The translations under genes were made by a program, and so were the position numbers. From Massilia terrae (GTDB lineage: Bacteria; Pseudomonadota; Gammaproteobacteria; Burkholderiales; Burkholderiaceae_D): DNA of 64,000 nt. Location: positions 34,559-98,558 of the forward strand of contig NZ_JANUGU010000012.1 in assembly GCF_024753145.1 (NCBI RefSeq), read 5' to 3'. The notes under the pieces were generated by a model. The model saw nothing but the letters and a program-made list of their open reading frames with translations. It had not been told where the DNA came from and did not search any database. Numbering within the stretch: position 1 is the stretch's first letter; each line of letters starts with the position of its first letter. Below are positions 9,067 through 18,749 of the stretch, piece by piece.

Positions 9067-9985
9067 CGCGCCCCTGATGCTGTGCGCCGGCGAGGCGCTG
9101 ACCGACCTGATCCACCAGGGCGAGGAACATTGGGTGAGCCGCGTCGGCGGCTCGGTATGGAACGTGGCGCGCGCGCTGGCCGCGCTGGGCGAACGCACCG
9201 CCTTCGCCGGCGCCATCAGCCAGGACCGCTTCGGCGACGCCTTGTGGGCGGCCAGCGAAGCGGTCGGCCTGGACTTGCGCCTGCTGCAGCGGGTCGACCG
9301 TTCGCCGCTGCTGGCCGTGGTGGAGCAGGGCGAGCCGCCGCGCTACTTCTTCATCGGCGTCGACAGCGCCGACCTGCACTTCGACCCGGCGGCGCTGCCG
9401 GAAGGCTGGTCGAGCGCGCTGCGCTGGGCCCACTTCGGCGGCATCAGCCTGGCGCGCGAGCCGCTGGCCTCCAAGCTGGTCGCGCTGGCCGGGCAGCTCA
9501 AGGCCCAGGGCGTGTCGATCAGCTACGACCCGAATTTCCGCAACCTGATGGGCGAGAGCTATGCGCCGGTCCTGCAGCGCATGGCCGCGCTGGCCGACGT
9601 GATCAAGGTCTCCGATGACGACCTGCGCGGCCTGTTCCCCGGCGTCCCGCTGGAGGAAGCGCTGCAGCGCCTGCGCGCGGCCAGCCCGAATGCCTACTGC
9701 CTGCTGACGCGCGGCGGGCACGGCGTGTCCAGCCTGTTCCACGGCACGCAGCAAGCCGACGCCAAGGCGCCGCGCGTGACCGTGGTCGACACGGTCGGCG
9801 CCGGCGACGCCGCCGTGGCCGGCCTGCTGCACAGCCTGGCGCGTCATCCGCAGCGCCCCCTGCAATCGCACCTGCACGCCGCGCTGGCTGCCGGTTCGGC
9901 CGCCTGCATGCAAGCAGGCGCTACCCCGCCGCCGCAAGCGGCCATGAATGAATTATTCGAACAGCTTCAAGGAGACGCATCATGA
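9059..9985 (+). CDS. PfkB-family carbohydrate kinase, probable fructokinase
   Basis: 308 residues. N-terminal GEALTDLI and GGSVWNVARALAALG are the PfkB sugar-site motifs; DTVGAGDA (D244-A251) is the ATP/anion-hole signature with catalytic D250. Cytosolic. It would phosphorylate the fructose made by the isomerase to fructose-6-phosphate and so complete a mannose route that needs no mannose-6-phosphate isomerase. The start overlaps the isomerase stop and the stop overlaps the GH47 ATG (ATGA), so the three genes are co-translated. Exact sugar specificity is inferred from context. Confidence 0.88.
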   Translation: MHDAPLMLCAGEALTDLIHQGEEHWVSRVGGSVWNVARALAALGERTAFAGAISQDRFGDALWAASEAVGLDLRLLQRVDRSPLLAVVEQGEPPRYFFIGVDSADLHFDPAALPEGWSSALRWAHFGGISLAREPLASKLVALAGQLKAQGVSISYDPNFRNLMGESYAPVLQRMAALADVIKVSDDDLRGLFPGVPLEEALQRLRAASPNAYCLLTRGGHGVSSLFHGTQQADAKAPRVTVVDTVGAGDAAVAGLLHSLARHPQRPLQSHLHAALAAGSAACMQAGATPPPQAAMNELFEQLQGDAS

Positions 9986-11397
9986 CGAGCCGTACCCGTT
10001 TCGCCCCGCTGCAGCGGGCCCTGTGCATCATGATGCTGGCCGTGGTGCCGGCGTTGTCGCAAGCCGCCTGGCAAACGCCCGCGCTTGCGCTCAAGCCGGT
10101 CACCGAGGCCGAATCGGCCGCGCTGGCCCAGCGTGTGAAGGAAGAAATGCGCCACGCCTGGCAGGGCTACAAGCAGTACGCCTGGGGCCACGACGCCCTC
10201 AACCCGCTCAGCAAGAAGCCGCGCGACTGGTACGAGCACTCGCTGCTGATGACGCCCGTCGATGCGCTGGACACGCTGGTGATCATGGGCCTGAAGGATG
10301 AAGCCGACGAGGCGCGCGAACTGATCGCGGCCAAGCTGGACTTCGACCAGGACATGTACGTCCAAAACTTCGAGATCACCATCCGCCTGCTCGGCGGCCT
10401 GCAGTCGGCCTACCAGCTGACCGGCGACCAGCGCCTGCTGGACAAGGCACAGGACCTGGCCAAGCGCCTGATGCCGGTGTTCGATTCCCCCACCGGCCTG
10501 CCTTACACCCACGTCAACCTCCACACCGGCAAGGTGCGCGGCAACGTCAGCAACCCGGCCGAAACCGGCACCCTGGTGCTCGAATTCGGCATGCTGAGCC
10601 GCCTGACCGGCAACCCGGTCTACTTCGAGAAGTCCAAGCGCGCGCTGGTCGAGACCTACCGCCGCGCCTCGCCGCTCGGCCTGGTGGGCTCGGCGATCAA
10701 CGTCGAAACCGGCAAGTGGGAGAACACCGACGCCCACATCGGCGGCGGCATCGACTCCTACTACGAGTACCTGTACAAGTGCTATCGCCTGTTCGGCGAC
10801 AACGAGTGCAAGGCGATGTGGGACCACAGCATCGACGGCATCAACAAGGCGCTGGCCGACAAGCGCAACGGCGGCCTGTGGTACGGCCACGCCGACATGA
10901 ACACCGGCCGCCGCATCAAGACCCAGTATGGCGCGCTGGACGCCTTCATGCCGGCCCTGCTGGCGCTGGGCGGCGACCTGCCGCGCGCCAAGGCGCTGCA
11001 GGAATCGGGCCTGCGCATGTGGCGCCTGAACGGCCTGGAGCCGGAAGCGCTGGACTACGCCAAGATGAAGGTGCTGTCGCCGGGCTACGCGCTGCGTCCG
11101 GAGATCATCGAATCGGCCTACTACCTGAACCACTACACCGGCAACCCGCGCTACCGTGCGATGGGCCGCGAGTTCTTCGAGGACTTCGTGCGCTACTGCC
11201 GCACCGACACCGGCTACGCCGCTGTGAAGGACGTGCGCACCAAGGAGAAGGAAGATTCGGAGGAGAGCTTCGTGTTCGCCGAGACCTTCAAGTACTACTA
11301 CCTGCTGTTCGCGCCGAAGGAAGCGCTGGATTTCAACGCCGTCACCTTCAACACCGAAGCCCACCCGCTGCGCCTGCCGGCGCCAAGCGCGCACTGA
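9982..11397 (+). CDS. GH47 alpha-1,2-mannosidase, exported
   Basis: 471 residues with a signal peptide ending near SQAAW (about residue 29) and an AAGGAG ribosome site. Class I alpha-mannosidase hallmarks are present: the HDALNPLSKKPRDWYEHSL region, LDTLVIMGL, GGGIDSYYEYLYK, the ESFVFAETFKYYYLLF segment and the C-terminal FNTEAHPL whose Thr binds the catalytic Ca2+ in the family. These inverting enzymes trim alpha-1,2-mannose from high-mannose N-glycans. The family is mainly eukaryotic; a bacterial member from Caulobacter K31 has been characterised. It is intact at family length. Confidence 0.93.
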   Translation: MTSRTRFAPLQRALCIMMLAVVPALSQAAWQTPALALKPVTEAESAALAQRVKEEMRHAWQGYKQYAWGHDALNPLSKKPRDWYEHSLLMTPVDALDTLVIMGLKDEADEARELIAAKLDFDQDMYVQNFEITIRLLGGLQSAYQLTGDQRLLDKAQDLAKRLMPVFDSPTGLPYTHVNLHTGKVRGNVSNPAETGTLVLEFGMLSRLTGNPVYFEKSKRALVETYRRASPLGLVGSAINVETGKWENTDAHIGGGIDSYYEYLYKCYRLFGDNECKAMWDHSIDGINKALADKRNGGLWYGHADMNTGRRIKTQYGALDAFMPALLALGGDLPRAKALQESGLRMWRLNGLEPEALDYAKMKVLSPGYALRPEIIESAYYLNHYTGNPRYRAMGREFFEDFVRYCRTDTGYAAVKDVRTKEKEDSEESFVFAETFKYYYLLFAPKEALDFNAVTFNTEAHPLRLPAPSAH

Positions 11398-11411
11398 AAG
11401 GATAGCCACCC

Positions 11412-13826
11412 ATGACCGCGTTCTCCACTTCGCGCATCCTGTGCACGCTGCTGGCGGCGATCGTGCTGCCGGTGTCGGCGGCGGCGCCGGGCGACATGCC
11501 CGTCAACACCTTCATCGGCACCCAGGACGAAGGCAATACCTTCCCCGGCGCGTCGGCCCCGTTCGGCATGATCCAGGTCGGCCCCACCGGCGAGCATTAC
11601 GCCGGCTGGCGCTACAGCGATGCGCGCATCCGCGGCTTCGGGCATTCCTATCTCTCGGGCGCCGGCTGCTGGGAGCAGGGCGGCCAGCTGCAGGTGCTGC
11701 CGGTGACCGGCCGCATCGGACCGGGCGGCGATTTCGACACCGCCAAGCCGGAAAGCTTCGACTACAAGCGCTATGCCGCGGCCTACACCCATGAGGGCGA
11801 GGTCGGCCAGGCCGGCTACTACAAGGTGCGCCTGACCAGCTACGGCGGCATCACGGCCGAAGCGACGGCCCTGAGCCGCGCCGCCGCCGAGCGCTACACC
11901 TTCGCGCCCGGCACCGCCAGCGGCAACGTGCTGCTCAACCTGGGCCAGGCCAACGAGCGCCATTCGGTGGTCGGCAGCGAGGTGCGCGTAGTCGACGACC
12001 ACAGCGTCGAGGGCAAGATCACCACCAGGAGCTTCTGCGGCGGCGCCCAGTACAGCACCTGGTTCCGCATCGTGTTCGACCAGCCCTTCACCGCCCACGG
12101 CATCTGGGACGACCGCGGCGGCTTCCCCGGCGCGAACGGCCCGAGCCAGCAGGGCGACAGCCGCCCGCATGGCGTCTGGCTGACCTTCGATCTCAAGCGC
12201 GGCGCCGCGGTCACCGCGATCAGCGCGATCTCGCACGTGGATGCCGAGGGCGCACTGAACAACCTCAAGGCGGACGGCATGGCCGGCGGCCGGCCGGTCA
12301 CCTTCGACGCCATGCGCGCCAAGGCGCAGGCGGACTGGAAGCGCGAACTGGGCAGCGTGCGCATCGACGGCGGCAGCAATGACGACCGCACCGTGTTCTA
12401 CACTGCGCTGTACCACGCGCTGCTGCAGCCGACCACCGGCAGCGACGCCGACGGCCGCTACCGCGGCTACGACAACGCGATCCACAAGGCCAAGGACTGG
12501 ATCTACTACGAGTTCTTCTCGCTGTGGGACACCTACCGCGCCCAGAACCAGATGCTGGCGCTGCTGCGCCCGCAACGCGCGCGCGACATCGCCAACTCGG
12601 TGCTGAAGATCCGCGAGCAGGGCGGCTGGCTGCCGCGCTGGGGCTATGCCAATTTCGAGACCAATGTGATGACCGGCGATCCGGTCACGCCGTTCCTGGT
12701 CGACCTGTGGCGCTACGGCGCGCTCAAAGGACGCGAGGCCGAGGCTTACTCCGCGCTGCGCCAGAACGCGTTCGGCGTGCCGCCGGAGCAGATCCGCGCG
12801 CAGGGCCGCTCCGGCAATCCGAGCTACCTGAGCCAGGGCTTCGTGCAGTATGACCGCGCCTTCGTCTCGAAAGGCATGGACACCGACCCGCACCACGGCG
12901 CTTCGGCGACGCTGGAGTATTCGCTGGCCGACGGCGCACTGGCTGTGATGGCGCGCGCACTGGGCCACACCGCCGACGCCAACCTGCTGGACCAGCGCGC
13001 CCTCAACTGGCGCAAGCTGTGGGACGCCAGCGTGGTCGATGCTCCGACCGGGCTGCACGGCTTCCCGCGTCCGCGCCTGCTGGACGGCAGCTGGTTCAGC
13101 GACGTGAACGGCAGCTACGATCCGCGCGGCGAGCGCGGCTTCCACGAGGGCACCGCCTGGCAGTACCAGTGGCTGGTGCGCCAGGACATCCCCGGCCTGG
13201 CCGCCGCGATGGGCGGCCCCGCGCAGGCGCTGCACCGCCTCGACCTATTCTTCGACTTCGACGCCCTGGCGGCCGATCCGCAGGCGGTGCGCAAGTCGTG
13301 GGTGGTGGGTCCGTACAGCTATTACAGCCAGTTCCGCTACAATCCGAACAACGAGCCCGACCTGCACGCGCCATGGGTCTACACCTTGATGGGCCAGCCG
13401 TGGAAGACCACCACCGTGCTGCGCGCCGCGGAGACGCTGTTCGGCAATGGGCCGAGCGGCGTGACCGGCAACGACGACCTGGGCACGATGTCGGCCTGGT
13501 ACCTGTTCAGCGCCCTGGGCCTGTACCCGGACGCGCCGGGCAGCGGCCGCTTCCTGCTGCACGCGCCGCGCTTCGCCCACGCCGAGATCGACCTGGCGAA
13601 CGGGCGCACGCTGCGCATCGACGCGCCGGAAGCCAAGCCGGGCGAGCGCCGCTTCGTGCAGTCGGTGAGCTGGGATGGCCGTCCGCTGTCGCGCGTCTGG
13701 CTGGACTGGGAGCAGTTGCAGTCCGCCGGCAAGCTGGAATACCGCCTCACGACGCAGGCGGATCCGGCAGGCTGGGGCACGCATGCGCGTGACCTGCCGC
13801 ACGCGCCGGCCGGCATCGCCCCGTAA
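11412..13826 (+). CDS. GH92 exo-alpha-mannosidase, exported
   Basis: 804 residues; signal peptide cut near VSAAAPG. GH92 motifs are seen in order: VNTFIGTQDEGNTFPGASAPFGM at the N-terminus, FYTALYHALLQP, EFFSLWDTYR and GNDDLGTMSAWY (about 686-697) with the Asp pair used as catalytic base. Members are Ca2+-dependent inverting exo-alpha-mannosidases acting on alpha-1,2/1,3/1,4/1,6 links, mostly of N-glycans and yeast mannan. It follows GH47 by 14 bases, with AAAGGA as ribosome site. Linkage specificity is not readable here. Confidence 0.94.
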   Translation: MTAFSTSRILCTLLAAIVLPVSAAAPGDMPVNTFIGTQDEGNTFPGASAPFGMIQVGPTGEHYAGWRYSDARIRGFGHSYLSGAGCWEQGGQLQVLPVTGRIGPGGDFDTAKPESFDYKRYAAAYTHEGEVGQAGYYKVRLTSYGGITAEATALSRAAAERYTFAPGTASGNVLLNLGQANERHSVVGSEVRVVDDHSVEGKITTRSFCGGAQYSTWFRIVFDQPFTAHGIWDDRGGFPGANGPSQQGDSRPHGVWLTFDLKRGAAVTAISAISHVDAEGALNNLKADGMAGGRPVTFDAMRAKAQADWKRELGSVRIDGGSNDDRTVFYTALYHALLQPTTGSDADGRYRGYDNAIHKAKDWIYYEFFSLWDTYRAQNQMLALLRPQRARDIANSVLKIREQGGWLPRWGYANFETNVMTGDPVTPFLVDLWRYGALKGREAEAYSALRQNAFGVPPEQIRAQGRSGNPSYLSQGFVQYDRAFVSKGMDTDPHHGASATLEYSLADGALAVMARALGHTADANLLDQRALNWRKLWDASVVDAPTGLHGFPRPRLLDGSWFSDVNGSYDPRGERGFHEGTAWQYQWLVRQDIPGLAAAMGGPAQALHRLDLFFDFDALAADPQAVRKSWVVGPYSYYSQFRYNPNNEPDLHAPWVYTLMGQPWKTTTVLRAAETLFGNGPSGVTGNDDLGTMSAWYLFSALGLYPDAPGSGRFLLHAPRFAHAEIDLANGRTLRIDAPEAKPGERRFVQSVSWDGRPLSRVWLDWEQLQSAGKLEYRLTTQADPAGWGTHARDLPHAPAGIAP

Positions 13827-13872
13827 GAGGGCGGCCGCAGTGGCTGAAATACACACAATATCTGGAGACACC

Positions 13873-15123
13873 ATGGAACACATTTCGCAGCCCCTGCGGG
13901 TGCAGCAATCGCAGCAGCAGACCGGCACCACCGGCCCGCTGATCATCATCACCATCCTGTTCTTCATGTGGGGGCTGCTGACCGCGCTGAACGACGTCCT
14001 GATCCCGCACCTGAAGGCGCTGTACACGCTGAACTACGTGCAGGCGATGCTGGTGCAGTTCTGCTTCTTCGGCGCCTACTTCCTGGTGTCGCTGCCGGCC
14101 GGTATGCTGATCAAGAAGATCGGCTACCAGAACGGCGCCGTCACGGGCCTGGTCATCGCCGCCGGCGGCTGCGCGCTGTTCTACCCGGCGTCGAACAGCG
14201 GCTACACACTGTTCCTGGTCGGCTTCTTCGTGCTGGCGGCCGGCATCACCATCCTGCAGGTGGCGGCCAACCCTTACGTCACCGTGCTGGGTGACCCGCG
14301 CACGGCATCGAGCCGGCTGTCGCTGACCCAGGCCTTCAACTCGGTCGGCACCACCATCGCGCCGGCACTGGGCGGCTTCCTGATCCTGTCGGCCGCCGCG
14401 CACGCTGCCGGCCCGGCCGCCGCCGTGCAGAAGCCTTACCTGGCGCTGGCCGGCGCGCTGCTGCTGCTGGCGGTGCTGTTCGCTTTTGCCCGCCTGCCGA
14501 AGATCGAGCACGCGGACGACGTCGACGTGCACCTCGACAGCGCCACCCGCAGCTCGGTGCTGTCCCATCCGCACCTGCTGATGGGGACGATCGGCATCTT
14601 CCTGTACGTCGGCGGCGAAGTCAGTATCGGCAGCTTCCTGATCAACTTCTTCGGTGAGCCGAACATCGCGGCGCTGGCGCCGGCCGATGCGGCCCACTAC
14701 GTCAGCTACTACTGGGGCGGCGCCATGATCGGCCGCTTCATCGGCTTCTTCATCATGCGCCACGTCAGCCCGGGCAAGGCGCTGGCCTTCAATGCGGCGG
14801 TGTCGATCGGGCTGGTGCTGGTCGCGATCTTCGGCCACGGCCAGGCCGCGATGTGGGCGATCATCGCCGTCGGCCTGTGCAACTCGATCATGTTCCCGAC
14901 CATCTTCAGCATGGCGCTGTACCGCCTCGGCAAGTTCACCGGCCAGGCCTCGGGCATCCTGTGCATGGCCATCGTCGGCGGCGCCGTGGTGCCCTTCATC
15001 CAGGGCGCGCTTGCAGATTCCATCGGCCTGCAGTGGTCGTTCTTCGTGCCTGTGGTCTGCTACGTCTTCATCCTGTATTTCGGCCTGCGCTTCCGCGCCC
15101 TGTACCAGAAGACCGCGCATTGA
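13873..15123 (+). CDS. FucP-type sugar:proton symporter (MFS)
   Basis: 416 residues from the ATG after CTGGAGACACC. Twelve hydrophobic segments are visible. FFMWGLLTALNDVLIPHLK near the N-terminus is the FucP/glucose-galactose porter signature, including the Asn-Asp pair needed for proton and sugar binding, and QVAANPYVTVLG is also typical. Inner membrane. In this operon it should carry mannose released in the periplasm into the cytoplasm for the isomerase. The stop (TGA) shares a base with the next ATG. Confidence 0.9.
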   Translation: MEHISQPLRVQQSQQQTGTTGPLIIITILFFMWGLLTALNDVLIPHLKALYTLNYVQAMLVQFCFFGAYFLVSLPAGMLIKKIGYQNGAVTGLVIAAGGCALFYPASNSGYTLFLVGFFVLAAGITILQVAANPYVTVLGDPRTASSRLSLTQAFNSVGTTIAPALGGFLILSAAAHAAGPAAAVQKPYLALAGALLLLAVLFAFARLPKIEHADDVDVHLDSATRSSVLSHPHLLMGTIGIFLYVGGEVSIGSFLINFFGEPNIAALAPADAAHYVSYYWGGAMIGRFIGFFIMRHVSPGKALAFNAAVSIGLVLVAIFGHGQAAMWAIIAVGLCNSIMFPTIFSMALYRLGKFTGQASGILCMAIVGGAVVPFIQGALADSIGLQWSFFVPVVCYVFILYFGLRFRALYQKTAH

Positions 15124-17573
15124 TGAAAAAGGCGGCGTGGGCTGGCCTCCTGCTGGCGCTGGCCGCGCTGCCGGCCAGCGCCGCGCTGCGCACCGTCGGT
15201 GCGGTCGTGCAGGCACGGAGCACCGGCGACGGGCTGGACTTGCGCCTGTCCAGCGGCGCATCGGTGCACATCGGCTTCGCCACCCCGGACGTGGTGCGCG
15301 TGCGGATGAGCCCCACCGGCAAGTTCACGCCGGACGCTTCCTACGCAATCGTTGGCACACCGCCCCGCGCCCGGGCCGTGTCGACGCACAAGGGCGGCGC
15401 GGTCGAACTGCGCTCCGACACCGGCACCCGCGTGGTGATCCGCAAGTCGCCCGAGCTGGCGATCTCGGTGTACGACCGCGGCGGCCAGCTGGTCGTTGCC
15501 GACGATGCGGCGCGTCCGATGGCCTTCAATCCGCAGGACGGCGCGATCGAAACCTCGATGCACCGGGATGACTTCGAGCTGTACTACGGCTTCGGCGAAA
15601 AGACGCTGCCGATCTCGCGCCACCAGCAAAGCATGGTGATGTGGAATTCCGACGTGGCCGACTATCCTGCCGGCCACGATCCTTCCTACCAGTCGATCCC
15701 TTTCTTCATCGCCCTGCATGAGGGGAAGAGCTACGGCCTGTTCTTCAACAATACCTGGCGCAGCTGGTTCGACATGGGCAAGACCGACACGTCGCGCTAC
15801 AGCTTCGGCGCCAACGGGGGCGAGCTGGATTACTACGTGTTCACCGGCGGCGCCGAGCGCACGCCCGCCAGCGTGGTGCGCGACTACACGGCGCTGACCG
15901 GGCGCGGCGCCTTGCCGCCGCTGTGGGCGCTGGGCTACCAGCAATCGCGCTGGTCCTACATGACGCAGGAGAAGGTGCTGGACGTCGCGGCCGAGTTCCG
16001 CAAGCGCCAGATCCCGGCCGATGTCATCTACCTCGACATCGACCACATGGACGGCTTCCGCGTGTTCACCTGGAACCCGAAGACCTTCCCGGAACCGAAG
16101 AAGATGCTGGACCAGCTGCACGGCGATGGCTTCCACGCCGTCACCATCGTCGACCCGGGCGTCAAGCTGGACGACAAGTACGCGATCTACCGCAGCGGCC
16201 GCGAGCAGGGCATCTACGTGCGCAACGCCGACGACAGCGAGCTGCACGCCAAGGTGTGGCCCGGCATCTGCGCCTTCCCGGACTTCACCCTGCCGGCTGC
16301 CCGCGCGTGGTTCGGCAGTCTCTACCAGGCACCGCTGGACGTCGGCGTGGACGGCTTCTGGAACGACATGGACGAGCCGGGCGTGTTCTCGCCGGATGAT
16401 TTCACGGGGCCTGAAATCAGCGTCGGCCCGCAGCGCACCTTCCCGCGCGATGCGAAGCACGCGGGCGACGGCATGCCGGGCACGCATGCGCAATACCACA
16501 ATGTCTATGGCATGCAGATGGCGCGCGCCAGCTTCGAGGGCTTGCGCCAGCTGCGTCCGGAACAGCGCCCGCTGGTGCTGACACGCGCCGGTTTCGCCGG
16601 CATCCAGCGCTACGCGGCGGTCTGGACCGGCGACAACTCGCCGACCTGGACCCACCTGGCGCTGACCATCCCGATGCTGACCAACCTTTCGGTGTCGGGC
16701 GTGCCCTTCGTCGGCGCCGACGTCGGCGGCTTCATGGGCAGCCCGAGCGCGGAGCTGTACACGCGCTGGCTGCAGGCGGCGGCGCTGACTCCTTACTTCC
16801 GCACGCACTCCAACGACGTTTCGGCGCCACGCGAGCCCTGGGCATTCGGCGCCGGCTTCGAAAAGATCAACCGCGCCTCGATCGAGTTGCGCTACCAGCT
16901 GCTGCCTTACCTGTACACGCTGTTCGCGGACAACGAGCGTTCCGGCCTGCCGCCGATGCGGCCTTTGTGGTTCGCCTATCCGGCCGACACCCAGGCCAGC
17001 CTGGTCGACGACCAGTACCTGGCCGGCGGCGACCTGATGGTGGCGCCGGTGGTCCACGAGGGCAAGACCAGCCGGCTCGTGTATTTCCCGAAGGGCGATG
17101 CGTGGATCGACTGGTGGGATGGCACGCGGCATGAGGGCGGCAGCTACGCCAATATGGAGGCGCCGCTGGATCGCCTGCTGCTGTTCGTCCGTGCCGGCGC
17201 CACCGTGCCCACGTCCGCGGTGGTGCAGCACACCAGTGACATGAAGAACGCCCCGCTGACACTGGCGGTGGCCGTCGGCGCCAAGGGCGGCAGCCACGTG
17301 TTCCAGGATGCCGGCGACGGCTACGGCTACCATGACGGCGCTTCGCGCATCATCGATGTGGTCCAGGACGAACACGGCGTGCGGCTCGAAATCCCGCCGA
17401 ACAGCGGCTACCAGCGCGTGGGCGCGATCGAATTCGTCGGCCTGAAGGCCGCGCCTGCGGCGGTGCGCATCGATGGCAAGGAGGTGCGCGATGCGCATTT
17501 CGACGCGTCGACGCATCGCCTGCGCGTCGTCCTGCCTGATGAGAACGTGAAGCAGCTTGTCCTGACGCCATGA
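15123..17573 (+). CDS. GH31 alpha-glucosidase-like hydrolase, exported
   Basis: 816 residues from the ATG overlapping the transporter stop (TGATG); the frame is open further upstream but MKKAAWAGLLLALAALPASA is a clear signal peptide. An N-terminal beta-sandwich precedes the catalytic barrel with nucleophile D415 (FWNDMDEPG) and acid/base D504 (TGDNSPTW). The C-terminus is a beta domain as usual. GH31 enzymes release alpha-glucose or alpha-xylose. In a mannosidase operon, removal of glucose caps of Glc1-3Man9-type N-glycans, as glucosidase II does in eukaryotes, is an attractive but untested role. Confidence 0.9.
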   Translation: MKKAAWAGLLLALAALPASAALRTVGAVVQARSTGDGLDLRLSSGASVHIGFATPDVVRVRMSPTGKFTPDASYAIVGTPPRARAVSTHKGGAVELRSDTGTRVVIRKSPELAISVYDRGGQLVVADDAARPMAFNPQDGAIETSMHRDDFELYYGFGEKTLPISRHQQSMVMWNSDVADYPAGHDPSYQSIPFFIALHEGKSYGLFFNNTWRSWFDMGKTDTSRYSFGANGGELDYYVFTGGAERTPASVVRDYTALTGRGALPPLWALGYQQSRWSYMTQEKVLDVAAEFRKRQIPADVIYLDIDHMDGFRVFTWNPKTFPEPKKMLDQLHGDGFHAVTIVDPGVKLDDKYAIYRSGREQGIYVRNADDSELHAKVWPGICAFPDFTLPAARAWFGSLYQAPLDVGVDGFWNDMDEPGVFSPDDFTGPEISVGPQRTFPRDAKHAGDGMPGTHAQYHNVYGMQMARASFEGLRQLRPEQRPLVLTRAGFAGIQRYAAVWTGDNSPTWTHLALTIPMLTNLSVSGVPFVGADVGGFMGSPSAELYTRWLQAAALTPYFRTHSNDVSAPREPWAFGAGFEKINRASIELRYQLLPYLYTLFADNERSGLPPMRPLWFAYPADTQASLVDDQYLAGGDLMVAPVVHEGKTSRLVYFPKGDAWIDWWDGTRHEGGSYANMEAPLDRLLLFVRAGATVPTSAVVQHTSDMKNAPLTLAVAVGAKGGSHVFQDAGDGYGYHDGASRIIDVVQDEHGVRLEIPPNSGYQRVGAIEFVGLKAAPAAVRIDGKEVRDAHFDASTHRLRVVLPDENVKQLVLTP

Positions 17574-17583
17574 GGCAGCCGAT

Positions 17584-17607
17584 AATGAGGGATGTCATCC
17601 TCATTTT
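17584..17607 (+). terminator. Terminator of the mannose operon
   Basis: AATGAGG (17584-17590) pairs with CCTCATT (17599-17605), extended by AT/AT around a 3-base loop with one bulged G, and followed by TT. It starts 11 bases after the GH31 stop and separates the sugar operon from the DUF2058 gene. Confidence 0.6.
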
Positions 17608-17619
17608 CGGAGCAGTAAC

Positions 17620-18159
17620 ATGGTTTCCCTGCAAGATCAGCTGTTGAAGGCGGGCCTGATCGACAAGAAAAAGGCCAAGGTCGCCAACCAGGAAAAGAGT
17701 AAGCAGCAGAAGGTCGAGCGCCGCACCGGCGTGCAAAGCGTGGACGTGTCGCGCCAGGCGGTGCTCGACGCCCAGCGCCAACGGGCCGAACGGGCGCGCG
17801 AACTGAATGCGCAGCGCGACGCGGCCGCGGCGCAGAAGGCGGTCGCGGCCCAGATCGCGCAGATGATCCAGCAGAACCGCCAGTCCAAGGGCAACAACGC
17901 GGACACGGCTTACAACTTCACCTTCGGCAGCAGTATCGAGCGCATATACGTGTCGGCGCAGGTGCGCGACCACCTGGCGGCCGGGCGGCTGGTGATCGTC
18001 GAGAAGGACGGCGGTTTCGAGCTGGTGCCGCGCGTGATCGCCGACAAGATCGCCGAGCGCGCGCCGGAGCGCGTGGTGCGGATCAGCAAGGCCAGCACCG
18101 AGGTCGACGCCGACGATCCTTACGCCGACTTCAAGATTCCGGACGACTTCAGCTGGTAA
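17620..18159 (+). CDS. DUF2058 family protein (YaiL-like)
   Basis: 179 residues. It begins with the family's SLQDQLLKAGLIDKKKAK, followed by a long charged helix rich in Lys, Gln, Arg and Ala (about residues 15-95, probably coiled coil) and a compact C-terminal domain (NFTFGSSIERIYVSAQVRDHL...). Soluble. The family is widespread in beta- and gammaproteobacteria and its function is not established. GGAG lies 7 bases before the start. Convergent with yjdM. Confidence 0.88.
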   Translation: MVSLQDQLLKAGLIDKKKAKVANQEKSKQQKVERRTGVQSVDVSRQAVLDAQRQRAERARELNAQRDAAAAQKAVAAQIAQMIQQNRQSKGNNADTAYNFTFGSSIERIYVSAQVRDHLAAGRLVIVEKDGGFELVPRVIADKIAERAPERVVRISKASTEVDADDPYADFKIPDDFSW

Positions 18160-18183
18160 CTTTTTGCCGGCGCCGTGGCCTGG

Positions 18184-18528
18184 TCAGGATTTCTTGACGA
18201 ATTCCGTCTTCAGGCTCATCGCGCCGAAACCGTCGATCTTGCAGTCGATGTCGTGGTCGCTGTCGACCAGGCGGATGTTCTTGACCTTGGTGCCCTGCTT
18301 GACCACGCCGCCACCGCCCTTGAGCTTGAGGTCCTTGATCACGGTGACGGTGTCGCCGTCCTGCAGGACATTGCCGGCGGAATCGCGGTAGACGCGGGCC
18401 GCTTCGGGCGCCGCTTCGGCGGCCTGCACCGGCCACTCATGGGCGCACTCGGGGCAGACGTAGTTGCCCATGCCGTCCTCGTAGGTCAGCTGGGAAGCGC
18501 ATTGGGGGCAGGGTGGGAAGGTGGACAT
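18184..18528 (-). CDS. yjdM: YjdM (PhnA) zinc-ribbon protein
   Basis: 114 residues. An N-terminal zinc ribbon has CPQC (C7, C10) and CPEC (C25, C28), followed by the conserved small beta-barrel domain (DGDTVTVIKDLKLKGGG, LVDSDHDIDCKIDGFGAM). It is the full-length YjdM/PhnA protein; despite the old name it is not a phosphonoacetate hydrolase and its role is unknown. Convergent with the DUF2058 gene, 24 bases apart. Confidence 0.93.
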   Translation of the reverse strand: MSTFPPCPQCASQLTYEDGMGNYVCPECAHEWPVQAAEAAPEAARVYRDSAGNVLQDGDTVTVIKDLKLKGGGGVVKQGTKVKNIRLVDSDHDIDCKIDGFGAMSLKTEFVKKS

Positions 18529-18749
18529 GGTGGACTCCGCGGGATGAATGAATGCCAGCCCTTGCGGGCCGGGCGCATATTATAGCCTTCGTCCCCGCTG
18601 GGCCCGGCCGTCCCGCATCGTGTTCCCAGCCGAGTTCGGCGATTCACCTTGCGCCTGCTGCGCGTCACGCGGTCGCCAATGGGTGTAGATTAAGCGGATG
18701 CTTGCAGTGGTTCGCCTTTCCAGCCGCAGGCATGAGGAGCAAGAATTCC

